A stretch of DNA of 64,000 nt from the NCBI GenBank assembly GCA_965204705.1, contig CBDBFE010000002.1, positions 62,001 to 126,000 of the forward strand, in the 5' to 3' direction. This stretch comes from Bin5 sp965204705 (GTDB taxonomy: Bacteria > Chloroflexota > Anaerolineae > Caldilineales > Caldilineaceae). The notes beneath the pieces were generated by a model. The model had not been told where the DNA came from. It saw nothing but the letters and a program-made list of their open reading frames with translations, and made no database searches. Position 1 is the stretch's first letter. The number at the start of each line of letters is the position of its first letter. Shown here piece after piece: positions 51,536 through 60,867 of the stretch. The position numbers and the translations under genes are program-made.

Positions 51536-54027
51536 CATTTGGTTTGGACTGTTTGTTCCTTGAGTACGGCAGATTTTTCATGGGCACTGTTGCGGACGCG
51601 GTGCTTCTGCTGGTATTCAGCCAGGTAGTAGCTGCCAATGACGAAGGCAGCAGCGGCACTTTGTCCGCAAATTGTTTCCCAAGTTGGAAAGATGCCGAGC
51701 CAAAGACTAACCCAGTAGGGCAAGCTAAGGGAACCTACGGGTGAGATCGGTACCCAACCAACGGCCTGCATTGTATGAATCGTATTGCCCACCATCACGA
51801 GCAGAACGCCGCCGATGAGAATGCCGGTGATCACCAACATCTTTTTGTAGGGCAGACGGGTCTGGAGCTGGAAGGTGAAGAAGCCGACAACGGCCGTTGC
51901 GAGGAGTCCGAGGGCGACACCTTGCATAACGATGGCCGGACCTGCGTCCAGAACGAGCGCCTGCAAAAAGAGCACCGTTTCGAAACCCTCCCGGTAGACA
52001 CTGGTGAATCCCAGGGCGATAAAGCCAAGGGCCTGGGCCGACAGCAGACTTTCGGCCGCTCCTCCCAACAGTGTTTTTTTGCGCTGGTGGAATCCTGCCA
52101 GCCAGTCCTTCCAGTAGACTCGATGGAAGAACCAGTTGGTGATGAGGAGGAGGACGCCCACGGCGATCAAGGAAACGACGGCTTCAAGGCGCTCGCCGAA
52201 ACTGCTGAAGGCGAGCATCAGTTTTTGGGCGATCCACCAGGTAATCACAGTAGCAACTGTTGCCAGAATGACACCGACAAGCATTGAGCGCCGGAATGAG
52301 GCATAGGCGCCAACCATGCTGGCCATGAGAGCGGCGAGAATGACAATGGCTTCCAGCCCTTCGCGGAAAACGATGACGGCGGAATTGGTAATGATTGCCA
52401 GGGGGGCGGCGCCACTGCCGAGAACGGTTTGGGCTTCGGCCAGCCCTTCGTCCAGAACGTCTCGTACTGCCGCGATCTCGGAAGGGGTGCGGCGTTGGGC
52501 CACTACCAGTGAGAGCCCCGGCTGCCCCTGGAAGCCGTGCCAGAAGAGTCCGTCGAGGCGCGCTACCAAGTCGGGTGAAAAGGCCATGAGCCGCAACTCC
52601 GGCCCAGCGTCGAAGAGGGCGTAGGCCTGGATGCGGCTGCTTTCGGCCAGCTCGTACTCGCCGCGTGCCACCTGCTGCTCCATTTCGTTTAACAGGGTTT
52701 CAACTACGTTAAAGATGCCCTCGCCACTGCTGTCGTGCACGGCATCGCCGAGTGTCTCTTCGGTGAGCGCCAGCGCTTCTTCCACTTGGGAGCGCACGAG
52801 CTTTCTTCCGTCGAGCTGTTCGAGGGCCGCTTTCATTTCCTGGAGAAGGACAGCGAGACGCTCGGCGGCGGCGGGGTCGGCGGCGGAGATGCGGGGGTAG
52901 AGCTCGGCCAGGAAGACTTCGGCCTGGTCACGGAAGGTGAGCGCCTCCAGGTACTCCGTTTCGATGGTGATCTGGCCGTTACGGACGCCGTCGCGATATT
53001 CGATGTAGACCAGGTCGATGAAGAGATAGAGCAGCTGACTACGGCGAGCGAACTCTTCGGGCGAGAGATCCACAGGCTGATAAGAAGCGACGAGGCCGCG
53101 CAGGTCGGAGACGATAGCGGCTGTCTGGGAAAGATTGCCGACAAGGACCTGCTCATCAAGATTGCTCAGGGCTAGTTCGACGGCGACAGCAGCGGTTTCT
53201 CCCTCTTTCTCCGCAAAATCGTCACGCAGGATTGCAAAGTAGCCATGTAGTTGGCCTGCCCATTCGGCGGAGCGCGTCGGGTATCCCTTTTTGGCTGCCT
53301 TTTCCAGGTTGTTCAACGCTTCCCGCAGGCGGAAAAAGTAGGTATCTCTGAGGTCATCGCCCACGACGGCGAGGGTAGTTGCCTGATTGGTCAGTCCGCC
53401 AAGGTAAGAGTTTATGGTTCGACGGGCCAAGTCATCGATCATGCTCACTTTGGTGGCGCGACGGAATTCGCGCAGGCGCAGCCAGTCCGCTGCACCTGCA
53501 CCATCTTCGGATTCAATGGAGGCGAGGGCGGCGGTTTGCGCCCCCCAGAGAAGGCCGGTCCAGAAGCGGCCGCGGGCGGCAGAGAGGGCGGGTCCGTCTT
53601 TGGCGAGGGCGGCCTGGAGCGCGTCGTCCAGGGATTCTTGAATCCAGGCGTCGGCGGCGGGCGCCAAGACGGCAAGAGATGACTGCAGATATTGGGAATA
53701 GACAAGGGCCGCGAATTCGATATTGGTGAGGGCTTGCGCGGCGAGTGTGTTCTTTGCTTCGTCTTTCTCAGCGCGCTCTGCCTCGTAGAGCGCCCGCTGG
53801 GCGTCAAAAGTAGAACTGCGAAGTTGCTCAGCCACCTGCCACAGCTGGGGCTCGGCGCTCTCCTGCTCGGCCTGAGCGAGGGCGGTGTTGAAGTTTGTTT
53901 TGGGCCCCGGTTGCGCGTGCGTGGTCTCCGCCATCAGGAATGCACTGCCCACAACTGTTGCAAGGCAGATCAGACAGAGGAGAGCGCGGTGTCCCTGCTT
54001 GACCAGCGGCCCGCCAGAGCTATTCAC
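51535..54027 (-). CDS. FTR1-family iron permease with long N-terminal region
   Basis: 830 residues from a GTG at 54027 (signal-peptide-like AFLMAETTHA). Residues about 40-545 are helical and extracytoplasmic (pairs of amphipathic helices, Glu- and Asp-rich), resembling the long domain seen in some FTR1 proteins. The last 270 residues form the seven-helix permease with two R-E-G-L-E-type motifs (VFREGLEAIVI about 552 and VYREGFETVLFL about 679) that carry the iron. It takes up ferric or ferrous iron, usually with the adjacent imelysin protein. Minus strand, 95 nt downstream of the imelysin gene. Confidence 0.88.
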   Translation of the reverse strand: MNSSGGPLVKQGHRALLCLICLATVVGSAFLMAETTHAQPGPKTNFNTALAQAEQESAEPQLWQVAEQLRSSTFDAQRALYEAERAEKDEAKNTLAAQALTNIEFAALVYSQYLQSSLAVLAPAADAWIQESLDDALQAALAKDGPALSAARGRFWTGLLWGAQTAALASIESEDGAGAADWLRLREFRRATKVSMIDDLARRTINSYLGGLTNQATTLAVVGDDLRDTYFFRLREALNNLEKAAKKGYPTRSAEWAGQLHGYFAILRDDFAEKEGETAAVAVELALSNLDEQVLVGNLSQTAAIVSDLRGLVASYQPVDLSPEEFARRSQLLYLFIDLVYIEYRDGVRNGQITIETEYLEALTFRDQAEVFLAELYPRISAADPAAAERLAVLLQEMKAALEQLDGRKLVRSQVEEALALTEETLGDAVHDSSGEGIFNVVETLLNEMEQQVARGEYELAESSRIQAYALFDAGPELRLMAFSPDLVARLDGLFWHGFQGQPGLSLVVAQRRTPSEIAAVRDVLDEGLAEAQTVLGSGAAPLAIITNSAVIVFREGLEAIVILAALMASMVGAYASFRRSMLVGVILATVATVITWWIAQKLMLAFSSFGERLEAVVSLIAVGVLLLITNWFFHRVYWKDWLAGFHQRKKTLLGGAAESLLSAQALGFIALGFTSVYREGFETVLFLQALVLDAGPAIVMQGVALGLLATAVVGFFTFQLQTRLPYKKMLVITGILIGGVLLVMVGNTIHTMQAVGWVPISPVGSLSLPYWVSLWLGIFPTWETICGQSAAAAFVIGSYYLAEYQQKHRVRNSAHEKSAVLKEQTVQTK

Positions 54028-54122
54028 GGCTTTGGACCCTCACAGAAGTTGCTCCAGGCCTTTTCGCCAGGTTTGTCGAGTCGCTGCGCCCGCGCAAACG
54101 AAGGGCGCAGCGACTTTACAGG

Positions 54123-55277
54123 TCAGGCCAGATCGAGGACGACATTCAGATCAGAAGCGGCCTGTGCTACCAAGGCGGCAAGGGCGGTTGCCAAGTCCTG
54201 TGCCTCGGTACCGAAAAGGTCGGCCTCTTCGGGGCTGAACTGCACGCCTTCCTGTTCCTGGGCGAAGAGATCGTCAACGTATGTGATCAGGGTGTCGAAG
54301 TCGGTTCGGATCTGCTCATGAAGCTGAACGTCGCTATCGGACACCAGAGGCGAAATATTGTCGTAGGTGAAACTCAGTCCGGCAAGGATTCCTTTGATGT
54401 CGTGTAGCCGGCTTACGGCGATAAAGCTTTCTTGCGCGCTGTCAGTGCCGGAAACGAAGACGGATTCCTTCCACTGTCCGAAATACTCGTTCATGGTGGG
54501 GATCATGGTAACGAGAGCGGTCAGAGCGTCGTCAAGCGTCGGTTCCCAGGCTTCGATGGCGCCCTGCATTTCGATAGTGGCGTCGTTCAGTCCCCGGGTA
54601 GCGCCGAGGAGCATGTTGGCTTCAGGCAAAGCTTCGCCTACGCTGATCGCGCCGTCGCTATCCATATCGACCTTGAGACCGGTGAATTCGGGATTCGTTC
54701 CCCAAAGCGTGGGTTCCAGAAGATTGTGGAAGAAATTACCAGGGGACTCATATACCCGGCCATCGGGCAGCTCGAGGGTCCATACCAAGGCCTCTTCAGG
54801 ATCTTCAGATCCAGGGGGGCCGGCGTCTATCCAGACATCGTAGTGGGCCAGCGAAGGAACGCCTGCCACGATGCCCTCATCAAGTTCATAGTAGGTGCTG
54901 GCGTCGAGCCACAGATCTCGCGCCTGGTGGACAAGGGCTCTTATTTCATCCTGGTTATCGGCCCATAGCTGTTCGTATGGGTCGGCATCGGGATTCGCTT
55001 CGAGCGCCTCCTGAACGAGATCGTAGTATTGCTGCGCTACGTCAGCCAGGCTGGCGGTGGCGTTCTGCATCAGTTCCGCATTCTCCAAGGCGTACACCTT
55101 GACGGCATTCAGGTCCACTGCCGGAGCGGAATTCATGGATTCGCCCGAGCTTTGTGGGGCAGCTGGAACTGTCTGCACGACGCAGGCGGAAGACGCCAGC
55201 ATCAGCCCAATACAGAGGAGCGATGTGAGATGCGCTCTTACGCGTGAGAGGCGGGGCGAGAGAGTTCGATGAAGCAT
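54123..55277 (-). CDS. Imelysin/EfeO-like iron-uptake lipoprotein with an EF-hand loop
   Basis: 384 residues, lipobox LASSAC (Cys about 32), start with AGGAG upstream. The body follows the M75 imelysin/EfeO pattern of helical iron-uptake proteins. It also has a canonical EF-hand calcium loop DMDSDGAISVGE, and segments LSFTYDNISPL and GTEAQDLATALAAL. Operonic with the FTR1 gene, 95 nt apart. Likely delivers iron to the permease. The imelysin call is moderate; the pairing supports it. Confidence 0.7.
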   Translation of the reverse strand: MLHRTLSPRLSRVRAHLTSLLCIGLMLASSACVVQTVPAAPQSSGESMNSAPAVDLNAVKVYALENAELMQNATASLADVAQQYYDLVQEALEANPDADPYEQLWADNQDEIRALVHQARDLWLDASTYYELDEGIVAGVPSLAHYDVWIDAGPPGSEDPEEALVWTLELPDGRVYESPGNFFHNLLEPTLWGTNPEFTGLKVDMDSDGAISVGEALPEANMLLGATRGLNDATIEMQGAIEAWEPTLDDALTALVTMIPTMNEYFGQWKESVFVSGTDSAQESFIAVSRLHDIKGILAGLSFTYDNISPLVSDSDVQLHEQIRTDFDTLITYVDDLFAQEQEGVQFSPEEADLFGTEAQDLATALAALVAQAASDLNVVLDLA

Positions 55278-55436
55278 TTGAGTGTGGTCTCCTGTATGGA
55301 TTCGAAAAAGATTCCTTTAACTGCGGCCAGCGGCTGACATGCTCGATCGACAGACTTCGGTCAACTGAACAGGGCGGACGCCGACAGTTCACGGTGAAGT
55401 GACATACGACTGAACTGGCGCCCATTCCAGCTGACA

Positions 55437-55465
55437 TTGGCCCCGCTCAAGGGGAATGCTATACT
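55437..55465 (+). promoter_or_regulatory. Candidate sigma-70-type promoter for a small RNA
   Basis: TTGGCC (55437-55442), 17-nt spacer, TATACT (55460-55465, 5 of 6 matches to TATAAT). A short inverted repeat CCCC-gctcaa-GGGG (55441-55454) lies inside it and could be a control site. Divergent from the imelysin gene. Confidence 0.45.
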
Positions 55466-55471
55466 GGAGAC

Positions 55472-55583
55472 CGGTCCAGCAAGACACAATAGTGACGGCT
55501 GCGGCAACAGCGGTCACACATTCATTGATTCGGGTTGGATCACCCCATAGAGGTCGGCCCCCACTGGGGGCCGACCTCTTTTT
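55472..55583 (+). ncRNA. Candidate small RNA upstream of the imelysin gene
   Basis: About 112 nt. A 5' stem GTGAC-G-GCTG (55492-55501) pairs with CAGC-G-GTCAC (55508-55517) around a CGGCAA loop, one G-G mismatch. The 3' end is a 13-bp perfect terminator. It has no open frame and is read in the opposite direction to the adjacent genes on both sides. Confidence 0.5.
55550..55583 (+). terminator. Strong intrinsic terminator
   Basis: A perfect 13-bp stem (GAGGTCGGCCCCC / GGGGGCCGACCTC, 55550-55562 and 55566-55578) with loop ACT, then TTTTT. On the minus strand it lies just past the stop codon at 55585 but no T-run follows there. Confidence 0.95.
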
Positions 55584-55584
55584 C

Positions 55585-55806
55585 TTACCCAGTAGCTAAA
55601 CGTTTATCCAGTTGTCGACTGAGGTCGTTTCGCGGGCGGTGGACGGCGCGGTTGGGCGCCAAGCGCAACTGATTCCTTCTGGATGCTTCATCCTTATCGC
55701 GTTTGTCGTCGAAGCGACGAGCAGCGCGGAGGCTTATCAGCAAAATCGTGACTACCGCGAGCAGACCCAGCAAGAGGACAAGCTGCAGAAATTCAACAAT
55801 CTCCAC
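55585..55806 (-). CDS. Small membrane protein with basic cytoplasmic tail
   Basis: 73 residues from a GTG at 55806 (AGGGA upstream): one membrane helix (LQLVLLLGLLAVVTILLISL) followed by a highly charged tail (RRFDDKRDKDEASRRNQLRL). Looks like a short membrane-anchored regulator or scaffold; no family recognised. Confidence 0.5.
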   Translation of the reverse strand: MEIVEFLQLVLLLGLLAVVTILLISLRAARRFDDKRDKDEASRRNQLRLAPNRAVHRPRNDLSRQLDKRLATG

Positions 55807-55977
55807 TTAAGTTCCCTGAATCGCTGTTTTGACAGACAGAGGGCGAGCGACAATGAGGAATAGTATAGCACCACAGTTCAAGGTGTTGGGGCGGGATTTC
55901 GGCGAGATCTGTCGCTGCAGGGGTGAAGGGAAACGCGCAGATAAGGTTAACTTTCGATTTAACCTAGATTAACTGAT

Positions 55978-56160
55978 GGTCACAATCGACTCCAACGGCT
56001 GTATTGGCCTGTCCCTGGGTCGTTGCACGGCCGGTTTTCTGTTCGTGAGCGCCGGCGAAGCGCTGGCAAATGCGACAAGTTGTCGTTTTTGCGGGTGTTT
56101 CTGTCGATACCGAATGAACCGCTGGGCGGTGCAAACGGGTATGCCACGCCTCGGGGCGGG
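55978..56160 (+). repeat. Dispersed core repeat, copy e (partial)
   Basis: Begins at GGTCACAATCGACTCCAAC and includes GCGACAAGTTGTCGTTTTTG, GGGTGTTTCTGTCG and GGCGGTGCAAACGGGTATGC. It then joins the CGCGGAGG family (56155-56345) directly, so the two repeat types can sit next to one another. Confidence 0.75.
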
Positions 56161-56345
56161 AAGAACTGCGCTTTGTCCGCGGAGGACACCTTTTTGTCCC
56201 CGGATAGACACGGAGAACCCTCTTTTGTCCGCGAAGTCACGCAAAGGGCGTGTTGGATTTTCACTGCGCAGCTGAGCAACCGATCGCGGATCAATTGCGC
56301 TTTGCCCGCGTAAGTCACTGTTCAACCGAAGGTGAAGGAGGCCTA
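56155..56345. repeat. Dispersed CGCGGAGG/CGCGAAGG repeat block
   Basis: Words TTTGTCCGCGGAGGACACC, TTTGTCCGCGAAGTCACGC and a tail GGATCAATTGCGCTTTGCC. About 88-90% like 36650-36840 by eye; the similarity continues into the downstream gene fragment. Confidence 0.75.
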
Positions 56346-56666
56346 GTCAGCGGCCGCGCCAAGAGCGGCTGCCGTTCCCCGCGTTGTGAAGTTCGCTCCT
56401 AGCCATAGTTTGTCAGCTCGATTGCCTTTGTCCAGGTGCGCCCATTGTTGGTGGTAGAATTCTCGGTACTCCTCTTCGTGTTTGCGCCTGTTGTTTTCCT
56501 CCTCCTTCTTTCGCTCGGCGTGCGCCGCTCTTTGCTCTTTCTGCCAGCACTCTTTGCACACTTCCCGGCCGGATGCCCATTTCTCAGCCGGGATGGCGTG
56601 GCCGCACGGGCACAAGTATGGTGAGCTCCAATCAATGGACCATGAAACGGAAAAAATAATGTGCAT
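56343..56666 (-). pseudogene. Duplicate C-terminal fragment of the 36838-37884 protein
   Basis: The last about 93 residues of the zinc-ribbon protein recur: CPCGHAIPAEKWASGREVCK, AAHAERKKEEENNRRKHEEE and the same end (ATRGTAAALGAAAD-like FTTRGTAAALGAAAD). Only the zinc ribbon and helix are present; the winged-helix N-terminus is missing. The first residues (MHIIFSVSWSIDW) belong to neighbouring repeat DNA. Confidence 0.75.
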
Positions 56667-56826
56667 CCAGGCGGATGCGGCCGGCTTTGATCAGGGCGCG
56701 TTGTGCCGTTGGCGGCTTCTTGGGACCTACTTCACGTGGGAAATCGTCAGCAAAAGCGACAACTTGTCGTTCTTGACAGTGTGACGAGCACCCTTGCGGC
56801 CAAGGAGGCAGAGTCGAGTTGGTGGT
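56625..56826. repeat. Downstream flank of the type IIG gene, related to repeat copies b and c
   Basis: GGACCATGAAACGGAAAAAA and GTGCATCCAGGCGGATGCGG correspond to the left parts of copies b and c (GGACCACGAAACGGGGGAAA, CGGACGGATGCGG). Also includes GCGACAACTTGTCGTTCTTG, a diverged palindromic word. Connects directly to the 3' end of the 56827-60867 gene. Confidence 0.6.
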
Positions 56827-59800
56827 CTAGGCCGCCACCTCGGCATCTGTATCGCCGGCGGCGAGGGCGTTGTAGTAGGCGAGGACCATGTCTTTGGTGC
56901 GGTAGGTGCCGAAGGCGGCTTTGTCGTGGCGGCGGACGATGGGGAAGGTGTCGAGGATGTAGGCGGCGTCTGCGCGGGAGAGGCCGTAGAGGTGGAAGTA
57001 GAGGGCGTCGAGGCGGGCGCGCAGGTGGCGGCGTTCTTCTTCGTTCCAGATGAAGGGCGGGCCGTCGTAGCCGAGGTCGCGGGCGAAGGGGGCCATGTCG
57101 TGGGCGGTGTAGGTGAGGCGGAGGACGTGGTGGCGGATGAGGTCGCGGGCGGTGGTCTGGCCGAAAGGGCGGTCGTAGTCGGCGGGGGCGATGACGGGGA
57201 GTTGCTCGACGATGTAAAGGTTTAGTGTTTGGCCGTGAACTTTCTGTCTGGCGACGAAATCGAACGCCATGCAGTTAAAATTGGCCACAAGAAGCGCGGC
57301 ACAATTCTCATACCTCGCCGCTTCTTCATCAACATCACCTTCAACTGGAAGAAAGATAGGTGTCTTGTTTCCGAAAGCTGCTCTGGGAAACAGAGAAGCT
57401 ATCATCGTTCGATGGTTAGTCGAGGCGGTGATCTCTTTGAATCCTAGTGCCCATGACAGTGGCCAATGCCAGTCGAACGATTCAGTTCCTACCCAAAACT
57501 GGGGATCGGGTACCCATTTAGGGTTGGAGTGCTCATCAATAGTTGTGATGCGCGGCTGAGCAGGCCGGTTGAGATTCTCCGGATTCACTTCGACGCTGGC
57601 GGCGCGGTGGTCAAAAGCTTGCACCATCTTCCCCTCGTAAAGCGGCAGACATAGTTCCTCTCCTTTCTTCCAGCGATTGCCTTGCACGGGATAGAAACCG
57701 TCGGCTTCAAGCTGGGCGGCGGTGCGGAAACGATGGGAGTCGTTGGTCATGTCGAACATGCGGACGTAACGCACTGGCCAGGCACGGATTTCCTCTTCAC
57801 CAGAATGGTCGACGAGGACGGGGTGGTGTTCGTAGATGCGGCGGGTGATGTCGGCGTCGCGGCGGGTGCGGAAGACGGGGGCGGTGCCGGTGTTGGGGTT
57901 GACGCGGGCGAAGTCGGCGGGGGCGAGGGGGAAACAGCGGTCAGGGTCGTCGATGGCGGCGGTGTCGTGGAGGAAGAAGGCGCAGTCGGTCTGGGCGAAG
58001 CGGCGCTCCTCGCTGCCGAAGATGAGGGCGCAGAATTTGAATGAGGCGTGAACGTCGGGGAAGAAGATCTTGCGGTTCTCGAAGTCGAAGAGGCTGCCGA
58101 CACGGCCGCTGGTGGATACGGATTTGAAGAAGCGGGCGGCGGTCTTGTCGGCGTAGATGCCGGAGGGGGTGAGCAGGCCGACGATGCCGTCCGGTTTGGC
58201 GAGGCGCATGGCGCGTTCGACGAAGAGGGAGTAGAGGTTGATGTCGCCGCCGCCGAGCAGGGGGTAGTGGCCGGAGGCGCGGATGAGCTGGCCGAGGCGG
58301 TCGGCGCGCAGCTTGGCGGCATCGAATTCGGCGGCGAGCGGGTCGCCTTCGTCGCGCAGCTGCTTGATGCCGCGGCGGCGGGCGGCGGCGGTGGGGGCAA
58401 GGGCCAGGTCAGGAGAGCGGGTGGCGAACCATTCGACCTCCTGCAGCTTGATGCGGTCCCAGGGGGGGTTACCGATGATGGCGTCGAAACCGCCGGCGGG
58501 CTGGTCGTCCTGCCAGCGGCGCCAGACGCCGGGGAAGGCGGCTTCCCAGTGGAGGAAGTTTTCGCGGTCGGCGATCTCGGCGGCGTCGCGCCAGATTTGG
58601 GTGAAGTCGGGCCAGGTGGTGTGCTGGCGGACGGGGTCGACGGGATCGACGCTGTCGGGGCCGTTGGACAGGAGTGAAAAGGCTTTTTCTTCCTGCGAGA
58701 TGATTACGGCCTGGAGCGGGGCTTCGAATTCGGCGCGCTGCCTCTTTTTCATGCCGGCGGCGAGCCAGTTGACGCCGCAAAGTGTGTTGAGCAGGCCGCG
58801 CAGGGGCGACGTCGTCTTTTCGACATCTTGAAACAGCGCGGCCGATGCCTCGACTTCTGCAATGTACGCGTCGGACATTTCTTCGATCTGTCGCATGTTC
58901 CCGGCTGAGTTTTCGGCGGCCTGGATGGCGCTGACGGAAGTGAAACCTCCCAGCCGGGAGAGCGCCTGGGTGGCGTCGTGGACGCGCAGGCCGACGAGCG
59001 AGTCGCCGCAGCGCAGGTGGTGGTCGAGGAAGGAGAGGGGCGCGCCGACGGTGAAGCTGTGCAGCCAGAGGGAGACCTTGGCCAGCTCGACGGTGAGCGG
59101 ATTCTTGTCGACGCCGTAGATGCAGCGTTTGAGGACCATGCGGCGGATGATGGCCTGGTCGGTGAGCTGCGCCTCGTCGATGATCCAGTTGGCGGTGTTT
59201 GCCCGCGTCGAAATGTCCTCTTTGATGGCAGCAACGCGTTCAACCAAAGGCGATGTGTAGACGTCCTCGAGCCAGGGCGCGGCGGTGGGCGCGTATTCGA
59301 CGAGGTCGGCGATGGCGTCGGAGAGGAAGTCGACGGCGGTGACGAGGAAATGGCCGCTGCCCATGGCGGGGTCGAGCAGTTTGAGGTTGAGCGCGGCCTC
59401 GGCGGGGTCAAGAGGGCGGAGGTCGGCGACGCGGTCGGTTTTGGGGCGGGTGTCGCTCTGCAGGGCGGCGGCTTTGGCGTGGAAGGCGGCCTTGCGTTCC
59501 TCCAGCAGGGGTGTGAGGGTGCGCTCGACGATGAGGTCGACGAGGGGCTGGGGCGTGTAGAAGCTGCCGCTGTCCTTGCGGGCGTAGCTGTTGGGACGGA
59601 CGACGATGCGGCCGTCGGGGGTGCGGGCGGGTTCGCGCTCCAGCAGGCGCTCGTAGATGGAGCCGAGTTGCTGGACGGTCATGTCGCGGTAGTTGACGAA
59701 GCGGGGGCCGGATTCGCCCTCGGTGCGGCTGAGGTTGTGGATGATGGGGGCGAGGACGGCGTCGGAGAGGCGCACCCGTTCGAGGATGGGCGCGGCCTGT

Positions 59801-60867
59801 TGGGCGAAGAGGCCGCCGTTGTAGGGCGGCAGGCCGATGGTGGGGTCGCCCTGGTCGACCTGGCGGCAGAGCGTGCCGATGTGGTCGTAGTAGCGGCTGG
59901 CGAAGCCGGAGAAGGTGTCGCCAGCCGCTATGCGTTTATCGATGTCGTCGCGGACGGATTTACGCAGGCCGTAGTCGTCGTAGCGGTCGTCGTTGACGGG
60001 CAGCAGGTCGCGGTCCTCGGCGTAGAGGAGGAAGAGCAGGCGGTAGAGGAAGATGAGGGCGGCCTGGCGGACGTCCTCCAGCTCTGCGCCGCTCCTATCG
60101 GCGAGGGCGCGGATGAGGGCGGGATAGACTTTGTCGAAGACGGTGCCGGAGAGGTCGCTGGCGACCTGTTCTTCGTAGCGGCGGCCTTCGGCGATGGCGT
60201 CTTCGAGGAAGCTGGTCTGGGCGCCGTGCTGGGGGCTGAAGGCGGGGCGGCCGAAGAGGAGGCGGAAGGCGCGGAGTCCGTCGCCAGCCTGGAGAGCGTC
60301 TTCGAGGTCGACTTCGTAGTAGCCGCTGGCGCGGGGAAGGGCGCGGCGGTCGTAGAGGCGCCAGATGCGGCCGTTGGTGAGGATGCCCCAGCGGATGCGT
60401 CCGTCGGAGCTGATGTCGGCGGCGGCCAGGTAGCGGAGGAGCTGGGCGTGCGGCGAGCTGGTCGGGCCGCGGTCGTCGCGGTCGCGGTCGTCGAGGGAGA
60501 GTCCGAAGCGCTTGCTTTCGGAGACGGCGAGGGCGTCGGGGTAGCGGTTGGGGCCGGGTTTGGCGGCGGCGCGGGCCTTGGAGGCGGCGTCGGCGAAGAG
60601 GAGGTGGTCGGGGATGTCTTCGTTGCGGTCGCTGCCCTGCTGGGGCAGGTATTCGGCCCAGCCGAGGAGGTCGAAGAGGGGGCGGATGAGCTCCTGCTCG
60701 GTGGCGGCCTCGTTGATGGTGTGGAAGGTTGCGGCGTTCTTGAGGAGGGCTTGGGCGTGGGCGCGGAAGGATTCGAAGTCGGCGGGTTGGGAGAGGGATT
60801 CCTGCCAGGCGTGGGTGCGGAGGATGCCTTCTTCGAGAAAGTAGTTGGTGAAAAGCTGGCCGGGCAT
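56827..60867 (-). CDS. Type IIG-like restriction-modification protein (Eco57I-type methylase with nuclease domain)
   Basis: 1346 residues. The N-terminal nuclease-like part has DLLGWAEYLPQQGSDRNED and YPDALAVSESKRFGLSLDD, where D and E-S-K fit a PD-(D/E)XK site. The methylase has motif I DPAMGSGHFL at D499 and motif IV NPPWD at N800. A target-recognition-like C-terminal region follows (FLPVEGDVDEEAARYENCAA, LYIVEQLPVIAPADYDRPFG). Length is usual for single-chain restriction-modification enzymes. Both activities in one chain mean methylation of one strand and cleavage. Fragments of both ends occur elsewhere in the window (3' end in copies c and d; 5' end at 63765-64000). Confidence 0.85.
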   Translation of the reverse strand: MPGQLFTNYFLEEGILRTHAWQESLSQPADFESFRAHAQALLKNAATFHTINEAATEQELIRPLFDLLGWAEYLPQQGSDRNEDIPDHLLFADAASKARAAAKPGPNRYPDALAVSESKRFGLSLDDRDRDDRGPTSSPHAQLLRYLAAADISSDGRIRWGILTNGRIWRLYDRRALPRASGYYEVDLEDALQAGDGLRAFRLLFGRPAFSPQHGAQTSFLEDAIAEGRRYEEQVASDLSGTVFDKVYPALIRALADRSGAELEDVRQAALIFLYRLLFLLYAEDRDLLPVNDDRYDDYGLRKSVRDDIDKRIAAGDTFSGFASRYYDHIGTLCRQVDQGDPTIGLPPYNGGLFAQQAAPILERVRLSDAVLAPIIHNLSRTEGESGPRFVNYRDMTVQQLGSIYERLLEREPARTPDGRIVVRPNSYARKDSGSFYTPQPLVDLIVERTLTPLLEERKAAFHAKAAALQSDTRPKTDRVADLRPLDPAEAALNLKLLDPAMGSGHFLVTAVDFLSDAIADLVEYAPTAAPWLEDVYTSPLVERVAAIKEDISTRANTANWIIDEAQLTDQAIIRRMVLKRCIYGVDKNPLTVELAKVSLWLHSFTVGAPLSFLDHHLRCGDSLVGLRVHDATQALSRLGGFTSVSAIQAAENSAGNMRQIEEMSDAYIAEVEASAALFQDVEKTTSPLRGLLNTLCGVNWLAAGMKKRQRAEFEAPLQAVIISQEEKAFSLLSNGPDSVDPVDPVRQHTTWPDFTQIWRDAAEIADRENFLHWEAAFPGVWRRWQDDQPAGGFDAIIGNPPWDRIKLQEVEWFATRSPDLALAPTAAARRRGIKQLRDEGDPLAAEFDAAKLRADRLGQLIRASGHYPLLGGGDINLYSLFVERAMRLAKPDGIVGLLTPSGIYADKTAARFFKSVSTSGRVGSLFDFENRKIFFPDVHASFKFCALIFGSEERRFAQTDCAFFLHDTAAIDDPDRCFPLAPADFARVNPNTGTAPVFRTRRDADITRRIYEHHPVLVDHSGEEEIRAWPVRYVRMFDMTNDSHRFRTAAQLEADGFYPVQGNRWKKGEELCLPLYEGKMVQAFDHRAASVEVNPENLNRPAQPRITTIDEHSNPKWVPDPQFWVGTESFDWHWPLSWALGFKEITASTNHRTMIASLFPRAAFGNKTPIFLPVEGDVDEEAARYENCAALLVANFNCMAFDFVARQKVHGQTLNLYIVEQLPVIAPADYDRPFGQTTARDLIRHHVLRLTYTAHDMAPFARDLGYDGPPFIWNEEERRHLRARLDALYFHLYGLSRADAAYILDTFPIVRRHDKAAFGTYRTKDMVLAYYNALAAGDTDAEVAA

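Noticed and set aside
55550..55585. Terminator as the 3' end of the 55585-55806 gene
   Set aside because: The T-run is on the plus strand, the wrong side for that minus-strand gene.
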